Assembly: GCF_000686805.1 (NCBI RefSeq)
Contig: NZ_JMLP01000005.1
Location: 430,307 to 494,306 of the forward strand
Direction: 5' to 3'
Length of the DNA stretch: 64,000 nucleotides
From: Bacillus sp. UNC41MFS5
GTDB taxonomy: Bacteria; Bacillota; Bacilli; Bacillales_B; DSM-18226
Position 1 is the first letter of the stretch; the number at the start of each line of letters is the position of its first letter. Below, piece by piece: positions 46,820 through 57,352 of this stretch. The translations under genes were made by a program, and so were the position numbers. The notes below the pieces were generated by a model. It ran no database searches, was not told where the DNA came from, and saw only the letters and a program-made list of their open reading frames with translations.

Positions 46820-47926
46820 ATGTCTGAATTAAAACGAACTCCGCTTTTTGATGTGTATAAGGAATGGGGAGGAAAAACCATTGATTTCGGAGGTTGGGAG
46901 CTGCCAGTCCAATTTTCCAGCATTAAAGATGAGCATGAAGCTGTTCGCACACGTGCAGGATTATTTGATGTTTCCCATATGGGTGAAGTGGAAGTAAAAG
47001 GCACTAATAGCTTGGATTTTTTACAAAAAATGATGACGAATGACATTTCAAAAATTAAAAATGGAGGTGCCCAGTACACTGCCATGTGTTATGAAAATGG
47101 CGGTACTGTCGATGACCTGCTGGTTTATAAAATTGAGGACAATCATTACCTTTTAGTAGTTAACGCATCAAATATTGAAAAAGATTATAAGTGGCTGGAA
47201 GACCATCTAACTGGCGATGTATGCTTAGAAAACTTATCAGATAAAACAGCACAACTCGCCCTTCAGGGACCACTTGCAGAAAAAGTATTGCAAAAGCTCG
47301 CTGGGAATACAGATTTGAGCGGGATTGGCTTTTTCAAATTCCAGCAAGAGGTAATCCTTAATGGAAAAAAAGCTTTAGTTTCAAGAACAGGTTATACCGG
47401 TGAAGATGGATTTGAAGTATATTGTGATGCAGAGGATGCAGTTGACCTTTGGGGAGATATTTTAGCCGCAGGTAAGGAAGACGGAGTAATCCCTGTTGGG
47501 TTAGGTGCCCGCGATACATTGCGTTTTGAAGCAGTTTTAGCACTTTATGGCCAAGAACTTTCTGCAGAAATTTCACCACTAGAAGCAGGGATTGGCTTCG
47601 CCGTGAAATTATCAAAGGAAGCTGATTTCATCGGGAAAGAAGCGTTAATCCAGCAAAAAGAACAGGGCTTAACTAGAAAATTGGTAGGAATTGAAATGAT
47701 TGATCGTGGGATTCCTCGCCATGGATACCCTGTTTATAGTGATGACCAGTTAATTGGTGAGGTTACAACAGGCACTCAATCACCAACGTTAAAGAAAAAT
47801 ATTGGTCTTGCTCTAATTAATTCGGAATTTACAGGCCTTGAATCCGTTGTTGAAGTGGAGATTCGCGGCAAACGCTTAAAGGCTACTGTCGTTCCAACAC
47901 CATTTTATAAAAGAGAAAAGAAATAA
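46820..47926 (+). CDS. gcvT: Glycine cleavage system T protein (aminomethyltransferase)
   Basis: 368-aa folate-dependent enzyme that releases ammonia and forms 5,10-methylene-THF from the aminomethyl group on H protein. Conserved [11 protein letters not shown] (about residues 47-57), [16 protein letters not shown] and LQGP blocks. The ATG at 46820 is 6 bases after AAGGGGG; in-frame codons from 46793 are not supported. First gene of gcvT-gcvPA-gcvPB under the glycine riboswitch. Confidence 0.96.
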   Translation: MSELKRTPLFDVYKEWGGKTIDFGGWELPVQFSSIKDEHEAVRTRAGLFDVSHMGEVEVKGTNSLDFLQKMMTNDISKIKNGGAQYTAMCYENGGTVDDLLVYKIEDNHYLLVVNASNIEKDYKWLEDHLTGDVCLENLSDKTAQLALQGPLAEKVLQKLAGNTDLSGIGFFKFQQEVILNGKKALVSRTGYTGEDGFEVYCDAEDAVDLWGDILAAGKEDGVIPVGLGARDTLRFEAVLALYGQELSAEISPLEAGIGFAVKLSKEADFIGKEALIQQKEQGLTRKLVGIEMIDRGIPRHGYPVYSDDQLIGEVTTGTQSPTLKKNIGLALINSEFTGLESVVEVEIRGKRLKATVVPTPFYKREKK

Positions 47927-47944
47927 CAGAAGGGAGTTAGGTTT

Positions 47945-49291
47945 ATGAAACATCGCTATTTACCTATGACTGAACAAGATAAGAAGGCTATGCTCGAGGC
48001 AATTGGTGTTTCCTCTATTGATGAACTGTTTAGCGATATCCCTGAAAAAGTAAGATTTAAGGGTGAATACAATATCAAAGCAGCCAAGTCTGAAACAGAC
48101 TTAATGAAAGAACTGTTTAAGATGGCTAGCCGGAACGCTGACCTAAAAAGAAATGTTTCTTTTATAGGTGCAGGTGTATATGACCATTACATGCCTGTTA
48201 TTGTCGACCATGTTATTTCAAGATCAGAATTTTATACAGCTTATACACCATATCAACCAGAAATATCTCAAGGTGAACTTCAAGCAATCTTTGAATTTCA
48301 AACGATGATTTGTGAATTAACTGGCATGGATGTGGCCAATTCCTCTATGTATGATGGTGGAACCGCACTTGCTGAAGCAGCGATGCTAAGTGCAGGCCAT
48401 ACAAAAAGAAAAACAATTGTAGTCTCTAGTGCAGTACATCCAGAAGCGCGCGATGTTCTTAAAACCTATGCAAAGGGACAGTACCTAAATGTGGTCGAAG
48501 TACCTGTGAAAGATGGGGTTACGGATATAGCTTCATTAAAAGAGCTGGTTAATGAGGATGTTGCAGCTGTGATTGTCCAATATCCAAACTTCTTTGGCCG
48601 AATCGAGCCGTTAAAAGAACTTGAAGAAATTATCCATGACAACAAGTCTATGTTTGTTGTATCAAGTAATCCATTATCCCTTGGGGTGCTAACACCTCCA
48701 GGTAAATTTGGTGCCGACATTGTGATTGGTGATGCCCAGCCGTTTGGAATTCCAACCGCTTTTGGCGGGCCACACTGCGGTTATTTTGCAGTTACTTCTA
48801 AGTTAATGAGAAAAGTTCCTGGACGTCTTGTTGGACAAACGACAGATGACCAAGGCCGCCGTGGGTTTGTATTAACCTTGCAAGCTCGTGAACAGCATAT
48901 CCGTCGTGATAAAGCGACTTCAAATATTTGTTCCAACCAAGCATTAAATGCCCTTGCAGCATCTGTAGCGATGACGGCTCTTGGTAAAAAGGGTGTCCGT
49001 GAGATAGCAGCAGCCAACTTACAAAAGGCTCATTATGCAAAAAATGCATTTAAGGAAGCCGGCTTTGAAGTGGTTTATGAAGGTCATTCATTCAACGAAT
49101 TCGTTGTAAAATTAAATAAACCTGTCAAGGAAATTAATCAACAGCTTTTACAAAAAGAAATTATTGGCGGATATGATTTAGGTCGTGATTATCCAGAACT
49201 AGTTAACCATATGCTGATTGCTGTAACAGAACAACGCTCGAAGGAAGAAATTGATACTCTAGTGAAAGAATTGGGGGATTTCCATGCATAA
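47945..49291 (+). CDS. gcvPA: Glycine dehydrogenase (decarboxylating) subunit 1
   Basis: 448-aa N-terminal-half subunit of glycine decarboxylase (P protein). Fold-type I PLP enzyme lacking the catalytic lysine, which is in subunit 2. Family blocks: [57 protein letters not shown]. The stop overlaps gcvPB by 8 bases. Confidence 0.96.
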   Translation: MKHRYLPMTEQDKKAMLEAIGVSSIDELFSDIPEKVRFKGEYNIKAAKSETDLMKELFKMASRNADLKRNVSFIGAGVYDHYMPVIVDHVISRSEFYTAYTPYQPEISQGELQAIFEFQTMICELTGMDVANSSMYDGGTALAEAAMLSAGHTKRKTIVVSSAVHPEARDVLKTYAKGQYLNVVEVPVKDGVTDIASLKELVNEDVAAVIVQYPNFFGRIEPLKELEEIIHDNKSMFVVSSNPLSLGVLTPPGKFGADIVIGDAQPFGIPTAFGGPHCGYFAVTSKLMRKVPGRLVGQTTDDQGRRGFVLTLQAREQHIRRDKATSNICSNQALNALAASVAMTALGKKGVREIAAANLQKAHYAKNAFKEAGFEVVYEGHSFNEFVVKLNKPVKEINQQLLQKEIIGGYDLGRDYPELVNHMLIAVTEQRSKEEIDTLVKELGDFHA

Positions 49292-50744
49292 TCAAGACCA
49301 GGCACTCATTTTTGAACTTAGCACACCAGGCCGCATCGGCTATAGTCTGCCAGAAATGGATGTACCAGAACTAGATCTCAATGGCCTTCTTCCTGATGGT
49401 TATATTCGCACTGAAGAACCAGAACTTCCTGAGGTTTCGGAACTTGACATCATGCGCCACTACACGGCACTTTCAAGAAGAAATCATGGTGTCGATTCAG
49501 GATTTTATCCACTTGGCTCTTGTACGATGAAATATAATCCGAAAATTAATGAAAATGTAGCCCGCTTTAACGGCTTTGCACATGTCCATCCGCTGCAAGA
49601 TGAAAGTTCTGTACAAGGTGCTCTTGAACTTTTATACGATTTGCAGGAGCATTTAATTGAAATTACCGGGATGGACGAAGTGACCCTACAGCCAGCAGCT
49701 GGTGCGCATGGGGAATGGACCGGATTAATGATGATCCGCGCTTACCATGAAGCCAACGGTGATATGAAACGTACAAAAGTCATTGTTCCTGATTCCGCAC
49801 ACGGGACTAATCCTGCATCAGCAACAATTGCAGGTCTCGAAACCATTACCGTTAAATCCAATGAACATGGTCTAGTTGATCTTGAAGATTTAAGAAGAGT
49901 GGTTGGTGAAGATACAGCAGCACTAATGCTTACTAATCCGAATACGCTTGGTTTATTTGAAGAAAACATTCTTGAATTAGCTGAAATTGTTCATGAAGCA
50001 GGTGGAAAGCTTTATTATGATGGAGCTAATTTAAATGCGGTTCTTTCAAAAGCTAGACCTGGAGATATGGGATTTGATGTTGTTCACTTAAATCTTCATA
50101 AAACGTTCACTGGCCCACACGGTGGTGGCGGTCCTGGTTCTGGACCAGTTGGCGTCAAAGCAGATTTGATTCCGTTCCTGCCAAAACCAATTATCACAAA
50201 ACAAGGCGAAGAGTTTGTTCTTGATTATGATCGTCCACTGTCTATTGGTCGAGTGAAGCCATATTATGGAAACTTTGGCATTAATGTTCGTGCTTACACA
50301 TATATTCGTTCAATGGGTCCGGATGGCTTAAAAGCAGTAACAGAGTATGCTGTATTAAACGCGAACTACATGATGAGAAGACTTGCTGAATATTATGATC
50401 TACCATTTGATCGTCATTGTAAGCATGAATTTGTCCTAAGCGGCAGACGCCAGAAGAAGCTAGGTGTCCGTACATTGGATATTGCGAAGCGCCTGCTCGA
50501 TTTTGGTTACCATCCGCCAACCATTTACTTCCCGTTGAATGTAGAAGAATGTATCATGATTGAACCTACAGAAACGGAATCAAAAGAGACATTGGATTCG
50601 TTTATCGATATTATGATCCAAATAGCTAAAGAGGTAGAAGAAAATCCAGAAATCGTTCAAGAAGCACCACATACAACTGTGGTCGGCCGCATGGATGAAA
50701 CAAAAGCTGCTCGTAAACCAGTCTTAAAATATCAACAAGCTTAA
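49284..50744 (+). CDS. gcvPB: Glycine dehydrogenase (decarboxylating) subunit 2
   Basis: 486-aa catalytic subunit carrying pyridoxal phosphate. The PLP lysine is in [18 protein letters not shown] (about residues 270-287). Other blocks: [13 protein letters not shown] near residue 75 and [11 protein letters not shown]. With GcvPA, GcvT and H protein (encoded elsewhere) it degrades glycine to one-carbon units, CO2 and ammonia. Confidence 0.96.
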   Translation: MHNQDQALIFELSTPGRIGYSLPEMDVPELDLNGLLPDGYIRTEEPELPEVSELDIMRHYTALSRRNHGVDSGFYPLGSCTMKYNPKINENVARFNGFAHVHPLQDESSVQGALELLYDLQEHLIEITGMDEVTLQPAAGAHGEWTGLMMIRAYHEANGDMKRTKVIVPDSAHGTNPASATIAGLETITVKSNEHGLVDLEDLRRVVGEDTAALMLTNPNTLGLFEENILELAEIVHEAGGKLYYDGANLNAVLSKARPGDMGFDVVHLNLHKTFTGPHGGGGPGSGPVGVKADLIPFLPKPIITKQGEEFVLDYDRPLSIGRVKPYYGNFGINVRAYTYIRSMGPDGLKAVTEYAVLNANYMMRRLAEYYDLPFDRHCKHEFVLSGRRQKKLGVRTLDIAKRLLDFGYHPPTIYFPLNVEECIMIEPTETESKETLDSFIDIMIQIAKEVEENPEIVQEAPHTTVVGRMDETKAARKPVLKYQQA

Positions 50745-50749
50745 TAAAA

Positions 50750-50786
50750 AGAAGGTCAGATTCGATTATGGAATCTGACCTTTTAA
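50750..50786 (+). terminator. Terminator of the gcv operon
   Basis: AAGGTCAGATTC and GAATCTGACCTT form the stem, with a short T-run. Confidence 0.82.
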
Positions 50787-50797
50787 TTTATTACACT

Positions 50798-50826
50798 AAA
50801 AAAGGTTCCGATAGATAACCGGAACC
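50798..50826 (-). terminator. Terminator of yqhL
   Basis: On the minus strand GGTTCCG and CGGAACC pair and are followed by six Ts. Confidence 0.78.
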
Positions 50827-50838
50827 AAGATTATGTTC

Positions 50839-51222
50839 TTATTTTTTCGTTTTAACTTTACCAGACCATTTTTTGAACCCGCCTTGAAGTTGGGTTAGGT
50901 CTCTGTAGCCTTTTCGGTGTAAGAATTGTGCTGCACGGGCACTGCGCATCCCGCTTTGGCAGTATAAATATACCGGCATATCAGGACGAATTTCTTTCAT
51001 GCGCATTTTCATTTGTGACATTGGGATATTACGTGATCCTAAAATATGGCCGCCTTCGAATTCGTTTGCTTCACGAACATCTATTAGTTGTGCCTTTCTG
51101 TATCCCGCACGGAATTCTTCTTCTGTTACCGTTTTAACAATCCTTTTCTGATAGAAAAAGGTGAAAACGGAATAGATAATAATTGCTGCAATGATAATTA
51201 ATAAGGGATAAAGTGAACTCAA
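50839..51222 (-). CDS. yqhL: Membrane-anchored rhodanese-like protein (YqhL)
   Basis: 127-aa protein with an N-terminal membrane helix (SSLYPLLIIIAAIIIYSVFTF) and a rhodanese domain. The active-site loop CQSGMRSARA (about residues 89-98) holds the sulfur-carrying cysteine; DVREANEFEGGHILGS is the CH2A-type motif. Starts at TTG about 10 bases after AAAGGAG. Matches B. subtilis YqhL. Substrate unknown. Confidence 0.88.
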   Translation of the reverse strand: MSSLYPLLIIIAAIIIYSVFTFFYQKRIVKTVTEEEFRAGYRKAQLIDVREANEFEGGHILGSRNIPMSQMKMRMKEIRPDMPVYLYCQSGMRSARAAQFLHRKGYRDLTQLQGGFKKWSGKVKTKK

Positions 51223-51413
51223 TTTCTTTTTGCTCCTTTCAAGCTTTCCTGCACTAGTTTATTATATAAGCCAATCTCATAAAGATAAAGATGAATGCTA
51301 AAAAATCTTTTCAAAACTGCCTAAATTAATTATAGCAGAAACATCTTATTTTGAATCTATATCAGATTTTGGTAGACTTAAACTCGAAATAATATAAAAA
51401 ATGAGGTTTTTAA

Positions 51414-52250
51414 ATGAAAAAAGAAGTTTGGCGTTTTATTGATACCGGAAATAGTTCACCATCTTTTAATATGGCTTTAGATGAAGCATTACTTGATTGG
51501 CATAGTGAGGGGAAAATACCTCCGGTGATTCGATTCTATGGCTGGAACCCGGCAACCCTGTCAGTAGGATATTTTCAAAAAGTGGAAAAGGAAATTGATA
51601 TGGAAGCAGTCAAAGCTCACCAATTAGGTTTTGTCAGGAGACCTACAGGCGGTCGTGGAGTGCTTCATGAGCACGAGCTAACCTACAGTGTAATCGTTTC
51701 TGAAGACTATCCAGAAATGCCAAATTCAGTGACGGAAGCCTATCGTGTGATTTCTGAAGGTATTTTAAAAGGATTTCACCATTTAGGACTTGAGGCATAC
51801 TTTGCAGTCCCAAAAACAGCGGAAGAAAGAGATGCATTGAAAAACCCTCGCTCTGCTGTTTGCTTTGATGCTCCAAGTTGGTATGAGCTTGTGGTCGAAG
51901 GCAGAAAGGTAGCGGGCAGTGCACAAACAAGGCAAAAGGGAGTCATATTACAGCATGGATCCATATTGTTGGATTTAGATGAGGATAAATTATTTAGTTT
52001 ATTTAAATACCCTAGTGAAAGAGTAAAGGAACGAATGAGGAAAGCCTTTAAGGATAAAGCGGTTGCCATCAACGCGATTAGTCCGAGGAGAATTTCTCTT
52101 GAGGAAGCAAAGGAAGCTTTTTATAAGGGCTTTGCGGAAGGTCTAAATATTGAGCTAGAGCCTTATCAATTAAATGAAGAAGAACTAGCCTACGTTGAAA
52201 AGATTGCAAAAGAGCGCTATGAGAGTGATGAATGGAATTATAAGAGATAA
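51414..52250 (+). CDS. lipM: Octanoyl-[GcvH]:protein N-octanoyltransferase LipM
   Basis: 278-aa enzyme that transfers octanoate from ACP to the H protein, starting lipoate synthesis. Family blocks: [19 protein letters not shown] (about residues 76-94), the catalytic cysteine in [14 protein letters not shown] (about 149), and [12 protein letters not shown]. It fits the context, because lipoylated GcvH is the partner of the neighbouring glycine cleavage enzymes. Confidence 0.95.
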   Translation: MKKEVWRFIDTGNSSPSFNMALDEALLDWHSEGKIPPVIRFYGWNPATLSVGYFQKVEKEIDMEAVKAHQLGFVRRPTGGRGVLHEHELTYSVIVSEDYPEMPNSVTEAYRVISEGILKGFHHLGLEAYFAVPKTAEERDALKNPRSAVCFDAPSWYELVVEGRKVAGSAQTRQKGVILQHGSILLDLDEDKLFSLFKYPSERVKERMRKAFKDKAVAINAISPRRISLEEAKEAFYKGFAEGLNIELEPYQLNEEELAYVEKIAKERYESDEWNYKR

Positions 52251-52252
52251 TT

Positions 52253-52278
52253 GGAAGCGGCGACTCGTCGCTTTTTTG
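52253..52278 (+). terminator. Terminator of lipM
   Basis: AGCG-GCGA-CTCG-TCGCTT followed by six Ts; short stem. Confidence 0.72.
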
Positions 52279-52412
52279 TTATTTTAGCAAATAAGCAACC
52301 TGCGAATTTTGTTGAATTTTCCTGATTTATGACGAAAATCGTATTAATGCTATTGATTACTATTAATTATATTATTTTTTGAGTTTGACAAAATGAATCT
52401 TGTTTGTTTGAT

Positions 52413-52461
52413 TCACAATATATAGTGGTGTCGAAAATATTTTCGGTACTATATGTTGATA
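52413..52461 (+). promoter_or_regulatory. Tandem NrdR-like boxes upstream of nrdJ
   Basis: The sequence at 52413-52428 matches 13 of 16 bases of ACACTATATATAGTGT (the NrdR consensus). A weaker box at 52446-52461 matches 9. The start-to-start distance of 33 is near the usual 31-32. The 52279-52578 leader otherwise holds only a short imperfect repeat (about 52513-52560) and no riboswitch I could recognise. Confidence 0.62.
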
Positions 52462-52578
52462 TTTAGTTGATTTATTCTGGGTGCCTATGATAACCTAAAA
52501 ATACAAGCCAACTAGATATAGCGTAATACAGCTAGATTTAGCACAATAGGTAGATATTTACATGAAGGAGTTGTTCTC

Positions 52579-55137
52579 ATGTCTGTAGTTTTTAGACAAA
52601 CAATGAATATTGATTTTGAAAGGTTGAATGAGGATATCCGCTTATTCCCCCAGGTGCATCCAGTTACCCCAGATATGAAAATAACTCACAAAGGTGTTTC
52701 TCGTTTGGTAATGTTGGACCGCTATACCTTTAAAGACACTGCAAAAATAACTCTCACAAACGGCGACTTCGTTGTTTTAACTATTAAAGAGGATCCAAAA
52801 TTTCCAGCTCGCGGCCTTGGCTATATCCAGGAAATCGACTGGGAAAAGAAAAAAGCAAAAGTTTTAGTGGAAGAGGAATTTAGAGGAGTACTCGATGATC
52901 CTGAAGAAGCTAGCACAGGAGTGATTATTAGGTCTTTAGATGTGATTGAAAAGCCGTTAGAGCTTTTCTACGAGCAAATTGCGAAGCGTAATGCTACGGG
53001 TCTTGCTTCTGTAGAAGAAACGGAAGAGAAGCGAAGAGAATGGACGGAACGGTTTTATCAAGAACTTGTCAACATGAACTTCATTCCTGCAGGCCGCGTC
53101 CTTTACGGTGCTGGGGCAGATACCGATGTCACTTACTTCAATTGCTATGTTATGCCTTTCGTCCCAGACTCACGTGAAGGGATCTCTGACCATCGGAAGC
53201 AGGTAATGGAGATTATGAGCCGCGGCGGCGGTGTTGGAACAAATGGCTCAACATTGAGACCGCGTAATACACTAGCTAGAGGCGTGAATGGTAAATCATC
53301 TGGTTCGGTTTCATGGTTGGATGATATTGCGAAATTAACGCATTTGGTTGAGCAAGGTGGATCAAGACGCGGAGCTCAGATGATCATGCTAGCTGACTGG
53401 CATCCAGACATTATTGAATTTATTATTTCTAAGATGCAAAATCCTAGAATTCTACGATTCTTAATTGAAAATACAAATGATGAAACCATTAAAAAGCTTG
53501 CTAAAGATAAGTTAAAGTTTACACCTTTAACTCCTAGAGAAACTGCAATGTACCAAGGAATTGTAAATTATAAAAACATTCAAGGCTTCGGTGGATTTGA
53601 TGAAAACATCATTGCTGATGCAGAAGAGAAATTATTAACGGGTGGTAATTATACTGTTCATAATTCTGAATTCCTTACAGGGGCAAACATTTCTGTGTGT
53701 TTAACAAAGGAATTTATGGAAGCTGTTGAAAACGATAGTGAATACGAACTACGCTTCCCATATGTTGAACACTATGATCAAGAAGAAATGAAGATTTATA
53801 ATGAAGAATGGCATAGAGTTGGTGACGTCCGCGAGTGGGAAAAACTTGGACATAAAGTAAGGGTGTATAAAAAGTTCAAAGCAAAAGAACTATGGAACCT
53901 AATCAATATTTGCGCGACCTACTCAGCAGAACCTGGAATATTTTTTATCGACAACGCAAACGACATGACCAATGCAAAAGCATATGGCCAACAGGTAGTT
54001 GCAACAAACCCATGTGGAGAACAACCACTTGCACCATTTTCCGTCTGTAACCTCGCAGCAGTCAACTTGGCGGAAATGGCTGATAAAGAAACAAAAACTG
54101 TTGATTTTGAAAAACTTAAGAAAACGGTAGCCGTGGGTGTGCGGATGCAGGATAATGTAATCAACGCAACACCATACTTCCTTGAAGAAAATAAAAAGCA
54201 GGCACTTGGTGAGCGACGTGTGGGACTTGGAGTAATGGGCTTACATGACATGCTAATTTATTGTGAAACGAAGTATGGATCACCAGAAGGAAACGAACTA
54301 GTCGATCAAGTTTTTGAAGTAATTGCAACTACTGCATACAGAACTTCAATTGAATTGGCGAAAGAAAAAGGAAGCTTCCCATTCTTAACTGGGGAAACAC
54401 CAAATGAAACCAATCGATTACGACAAGCTTTCATCGATACAGGATATATGAAGAAAATGCCAGATGATATCCGCCAATCTATTTTAGACAGTGGAATTAG
54501 AAACTCTCATTTATTAACTGTTGCTCCCACGGGATCTACTGGGACAATGGTTGGAGTTTCCACCGGGCTTGAGCCTTATTTCTCATTCTCTTACTTCCGG
54601 AGCGGACGTCTTGGTAAATTTATTGAAGTAAAAGCGGATATCGTCAAAGAATACCTAGATAAGCACCCTGATGCAGATGAAAACAATCTGCCACACTGGT
54701 TTGTTACTGCGATGGAACTTACGACGGAAGCACATGCAGATGTTCAATGTGTCATTCAACGCTGGATCGACAGCTCCATCAGTAAAACGGTCAATGCACC
54801 CAAAGGGTATAGCGTAGAACAGGTTGAAAAAGTATACCAGCGTTTATACCGTGGCGGAGCTAAAGGCGGAACTGTTTATGTTGATGGCTCACGCGATTCA
54901 CAGGTACTAACACTGAAAGCAGAAGAAAACACAAATGAACAATTATCCATTTTTAATGAAAAACCAAAACAGCATGTAGTCCTTGTTGATACAATCAGCG
55001 AACTTCGTTCAACAAGTGTTACAATCGGATCTGAAGTCGGGAACACATGCCCGGTGTGCCGTACTGGTAAAGTAAAAGAAATGGGCGGCTGTAACACATG
55101 TACAAACTGCGGAGCCCAATTAAAATGTGGTTTATAA
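52579..55137 (+). CDS. nrdJ: Class II (adenosylcobalamin-dependent) ribonucleotide reductase
   Basis: 852-aa enzyme reducing ribonucleotides without oxygen and without a small subunit. N-terminal extension, then the ten-stranded barrel: YFNCYVMPFVPDSREGISDH with the first redox cysteine, SRGGGVGTNGSTLRPR, finger-loop region ATNPCGEQPLAPFSVCNLAA (radical cysteine and partner), and SHLLTVAPTGSTGTMVGVS. The C-terminus ends in a zinc-ribbon-like NTCPVCRTGKVKE with CNTCTNCGAQLKC, typical of NrdJ. This gene has no counterpart in this region of B. subtilis. B12 is required, but no B12 gene is in the window. Confidence 0.94.
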   Translation: MSVVFRQTMNIDFERLNEDIRLFPQVHPVTPDMKITHKGVSRLVMLDRYTFKDTAKITLTNGDFVVLTIKEDPKFPARGLGYIQEIDWEKKKAKVLVEEEFRGVLDDPEEASTGVIIRSLDVIEKPLELFYEQIAKRNATGLASVEETEEKRREWTERFYQELVNMNFIPAGRVLYGAGADTDVTYFNCYVMPFVPDSREGISDHRKQVMEIMSRGGGVGTNGSTLRPRNTLARGVNGKSSGSVSWLDDIAKLTHLVEQGGSRRGAQMIMLADWHPDIIEFIISKMQNPRILRFLIENTNDETIKKLAKDKLKFTPLTPRETAMYQGIVNYKNIQGFGGFDENIIADAEEKLLTGGNYTVHNSEFLTGANISVCLTKEFMEAVENDSEYELRFPYVEHYDQEEMKIYNEEWHRVGDVREWEKLGHKVRVYKKFKAKELWNLINICATYSAEPGIFFIDNANDMTNAKAYGQQVVATNPCGEQPLAPFSVCNLAAVNLAEMADKETKTVDFEKLKKTVAVGVRMQDNVINATPYFLEENKKQALGERRVGLGVMGLHDMLIYCETKYGSPEGNELVDQVFEVIATTAYRTSIELAKEKGSFPFLTGETPNETNRLRQAFIDTGYMKKMPDDIRQSILDSGIRNSHLLTVAPTGSTGTMVGVSTGLEPYFSFSYFRSGRLGKFIEVKADIVKEYLDKHPDADENNLPHWFVTAMELTTEAHADVQCVIQRWIDSSISKTVNAPKGYSVEQVEKVYQRLYRGGAKGGTVYVDGSRDSQVLTLKAEENTNEQLSIFNEKPKQHVVLVDTISELRSTSVTIGSEVGNTCPVCRTGKVKEMGGCNTCTNCGAQLKCGL

Positions 55138-55145
55138 TTTGTAAT

Positions 55146-55178
55146 TAATGGGGGAAGAACTTCCCCCATTTTTTTTGT
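55146..55178 (+). terminator. Terminator of nrdJ
   Basis: AATGGGGGAAG and CTTCCCCCATT pair and are followed by eight Ts. Confidence 0.92.
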
Positions 55179-55358
55179 GTAATAAATGTCGATAAAACTG
55201 ATAAGTATTTTAAAATACTACAAAATACATGAATATATTTACTGGAATTTTTAGAATAAAGTCGAAATTTGTAATTTAACTGTAATCTAGCTGTTACTTC
55301 GGTGTTATTCTTTTTTTGTATATTAATAGTATCGAAGCACACAGGGGGATTAAACAAG

Positions 55359-55808
55359 ATGTTGAAAAAATTCATTGCAGCCGTAGCTATGACAATTATT
55401 CTTAGTTCATTGTTTACCACTATGGGTGATAAAGCGGAAGCGGCCTATTATCATACAAAAGCAATCAATGTTGCAAAAGCAAATCTCGGAGTTCCATATC
55501 GATGGGGCGGGTTGTCACCAAGAGGATTTGACTGCTCAGGTTTGGTTAAATATTCTTATGGTAAGGCTGGAAAAGTATTGCCAAGAACGGCAGCTGAAAT
55601 GTTTTACAAAAAAGGATACCGTGTTACATCCTTAAAGGCTGGAGATTTAATGTTCTTCTCCCAAAATAAGGCTAGCAAACCTAGTCATGTGGCAATATAC
55701 ATAGGTGGCGGAAAAATGATTCAATCATCATCTTCAAAGGGCGTTTCAATCGCATATACAAGCAACAGCTATTGGAAGCCAAGATTTATTGGAGCAAAAA
55801 GATTTTAA
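55359..55808 (+). CDS. Secreted NlpC/P60 cell-wall hydrolase
   Basis: 149-aa exported peptidase made of a signal peptide (cleavage near AEAAYY, residue 28) and a single NlpC/P60 domain. Catalytic cysteine in RGFDCSGLVKYSYG, histidine in PSHVAIYIGGGKMI. It should cut D-Glu-meso-DAP-type links in peptidoglycan. There are no SH3 or LysM modules. GGGGGA precedes the ATG with about 9-base spacing. Confidence 0.92.
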   Translation: MLKKFIAAVAMTIILSSLFTTMGDKAEAAYYHTKAINVAKANLGVPYRWGGLSPRGFDCSGLVKYSYGKAGKVLPRTAAEMFYKKGYRVTSLKAGDLMFFSQNKASKPSHVAIYIGGGKMIQSSSSKGVSIAYTSNSYWKPRFIGAKRF

Positions 55809-55844
55809 TGAATAGTTAAGCGTTTTCAAAATTATTAATAAACC

Positions 55845-55878
55845 AAGAACATCGTGCAAAGACGATGTTCTTTTTTAT
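55845..55878 (+). terminator. Terminator of the NlpC/P60 gene
   Basis: AAGAACATCGT and ACGATGTTCTT pair and are followed by T-runs. Confidence 0.9.
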
Positions 55879-55966
55879 TTATAAATTTTCTGCTTGTCTA
55901 CCGTACTATTTATTAATGCAACTGCTTAAAGATGTAAAAATAACTTCATCTTTAGGAGTGACTGCC

Positions 55967-56851
55967 ATGTTTATAGACGGCGTTTTTTCCGGAGGAGGAA
56001 TAAAAGGGTTTGCCCTAATTGGAGCCTGTGCAGAAATAGAAGATAAAGGTTTACGATTTGTAAGGTTGGCAGGAACAAGTGCAGGATCCATCGTTGCCGC
56101 ATTAATAGCCGCCGGTTATACCAGTAAAGAAATTTTCCAACTGGTCGACGAATTAGATCTTTCAAAATTATTGGATGCCCGCAAAACAATCATTCCATTC
56201 CCATTTGCAAAATGGCTGCTTGTCTATTGGAGGCTAGGACTTTATAAAGGAAACGTGCTTGAAAAATGGCTTTGTGAAAAACTTGAGGCAAAAGGGTTAA
56301 AAACATTCGCAGATTTACCCCCTCAGGCACTTAGGGTCATCGCTTCAGACCTTTCAAATGGGCAAATGATTGTTTTACCTGATGATTTACCGAAATATGG
56401 CATTTCACCGGGCTCATTCCCCATTGCTAAAGCGATAAGAATCAGCTGCAGTATCCCTTATTTCTTTGAGCCGGTTAAAATGCGTTCAATGGACGGAATG
56501 AATGTATTAGTTGACGGAGGAGTTCTGAGCAATTTTCCAATGTGGCTTTTTGATAGGGAAAATGTACAAAAAGTAAGACCAGTGCTCGGAATTAAATTAA
56601 ACTCTAGTGAGTATGGGCATGAAAAACATAAAATCAAAAATGCGGTACAATTATTTGCTGCTTTATTTGAAACGATGAAAGATGCCCACGATTCCAGATA
56701 TATTTCCAAAAAACATGTAAAGAATATAATCTTTATCCCAACGGAGGGTGTTTTATCTACTGAATTTTCTTTAACTGAGGAAAAGAAACTCGAATTATTT
56801 AATTTAGGAAAAGAAAAAGCGAAACAATTTTTGAAAACATGGGGGTATTAA
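55967..56851 (+). CDS. yqhO: Patatin-like phospholipase (YqhO)
   Basis: 294-aa lipid acyl hydrolase. Oxyanion loop SGGGIKGFA (residues 8-16), nucleophile motif GTSAGS (about residues 38-43), and the catalytic aspartate motif DGG in VLVDGGVLSNFP. The ATG at 55967 is preceded by AGGAGTG; frames extending upstream would run through the terminator at 55845-55878. Matches B. subtilis YqhO. Confidence 0.9.
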   Translation: MFIDGVFSGGGIKGFALIGACAEIEDKGLRFVRLAGTSAGSIVAALIAAGYTSKEIFQLVDELDLSKLLDARKTIIPFPFAKWLLVYWRLGLYKGNVLEKWLCEKLEAKGLKTFADLPPQALRVIASDLSNGQMIVLPDDLPKYGISPGSFPIAKAIRISCSIPYFFEPVKMRSMDGMNVLVDGGVLSNFPMWLFDRENVQKVRPVLGIKLNSSEYGHEKHKIKNAVQLFAALFETMKDAHDSRYISKKHVKNIIFIPTEGVLSTEFSLTEEKKLELFNLGKEKAKQFLKTWGY

Positions 56852-56885
56852 TTAAGATTTGTCTTATGCCCGTGCATAAAAATAT

Positions 56886-56922
56886 AAAAAATCGAGCGCC
56901 TATAGTGACGCTCGATTTTTCT
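56886..56922. terminator. Bidirectional terminator between yqhO and yqhP
   Basis: AAAAATCGAGCG and CGCTCGATTTTT pair around ten bases. Confidence 0.88.
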
Positions 56923-57286
56923 TTTTCCCCTTTTTGCCGTCGATAACGGTCAAATGAGCAGGGGATTTCTTTTTTAACTTATTGTTTTTCTTCAATGATG
57001 CTAAGGTCCCGAGAGAGGATGTCTTAACAGTACCTTCCCCACTCTTTTGTTGTAATCGTTTTTTTGATTTTTTTGCTGCTTTTAGAAATGCCCGCTGCTC
57101 TTTTTTCTGAGGGCTTGAGCTGGTAAACTTTCGAACTAGGAAATAAACGACTAAAACAACCAGTGCCATGACAGCTATACTTTGAATGAAACCGGCTGGA
57201 TTAGCTGTAAATGTACCAATAACACCAAGTAATGCAAGAATGATAAGTCCCCCAATAACCACATTAACAAATGTCCGATTTTTCAA
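56900..57286 (-). CDS. yqhP: SA1362-like/YqhP membrane protein
   Basis: 128-aa protein with two membrane helices (VNVVIGGLIILALLGVIGTF, FIQSIAVMALVVLVVYFLV) and a long lysine-rich cytoplasmic tail. GGGAGG is 8 bases before the TTG chosen here (57286); the GTG at 57295 overlaps that site. Position and layout match YqhP. Function unknown. Confidence 0.75.
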   Translation of the reverse strand: MKNRTFVNVVIGGLIILALLGVIGTFTANPAGFIQSIAVMALVVLVVYFLVRKFTSSSPQKKEQRAFLKAAKKSKKRLQQKSGEGTVKTSSLGTLASLKKNNKLKKKSPAHLTVIDGKKGKKKNRASL

Positions 57287-57352
57287 GAAAGCCACCTCCC
57301 TAAGAGCATCTTAAGCATTTTTATGATCTTTTAAACACGATCAAACAAAGAT

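Noticed and set aside
52279..52578. Cobalamin riboswitch in the nrdJ leader
   Set aside because: I looked for the B12 box and the surrounding helices because the enzyme needs B12, but saw none.
55865..55966. N-terminal extension of the patatin gene
   Set aside because: The extra 34 codons run through the terminator of the preceding gene, and the shorter start has a ribosome site and matches the family.
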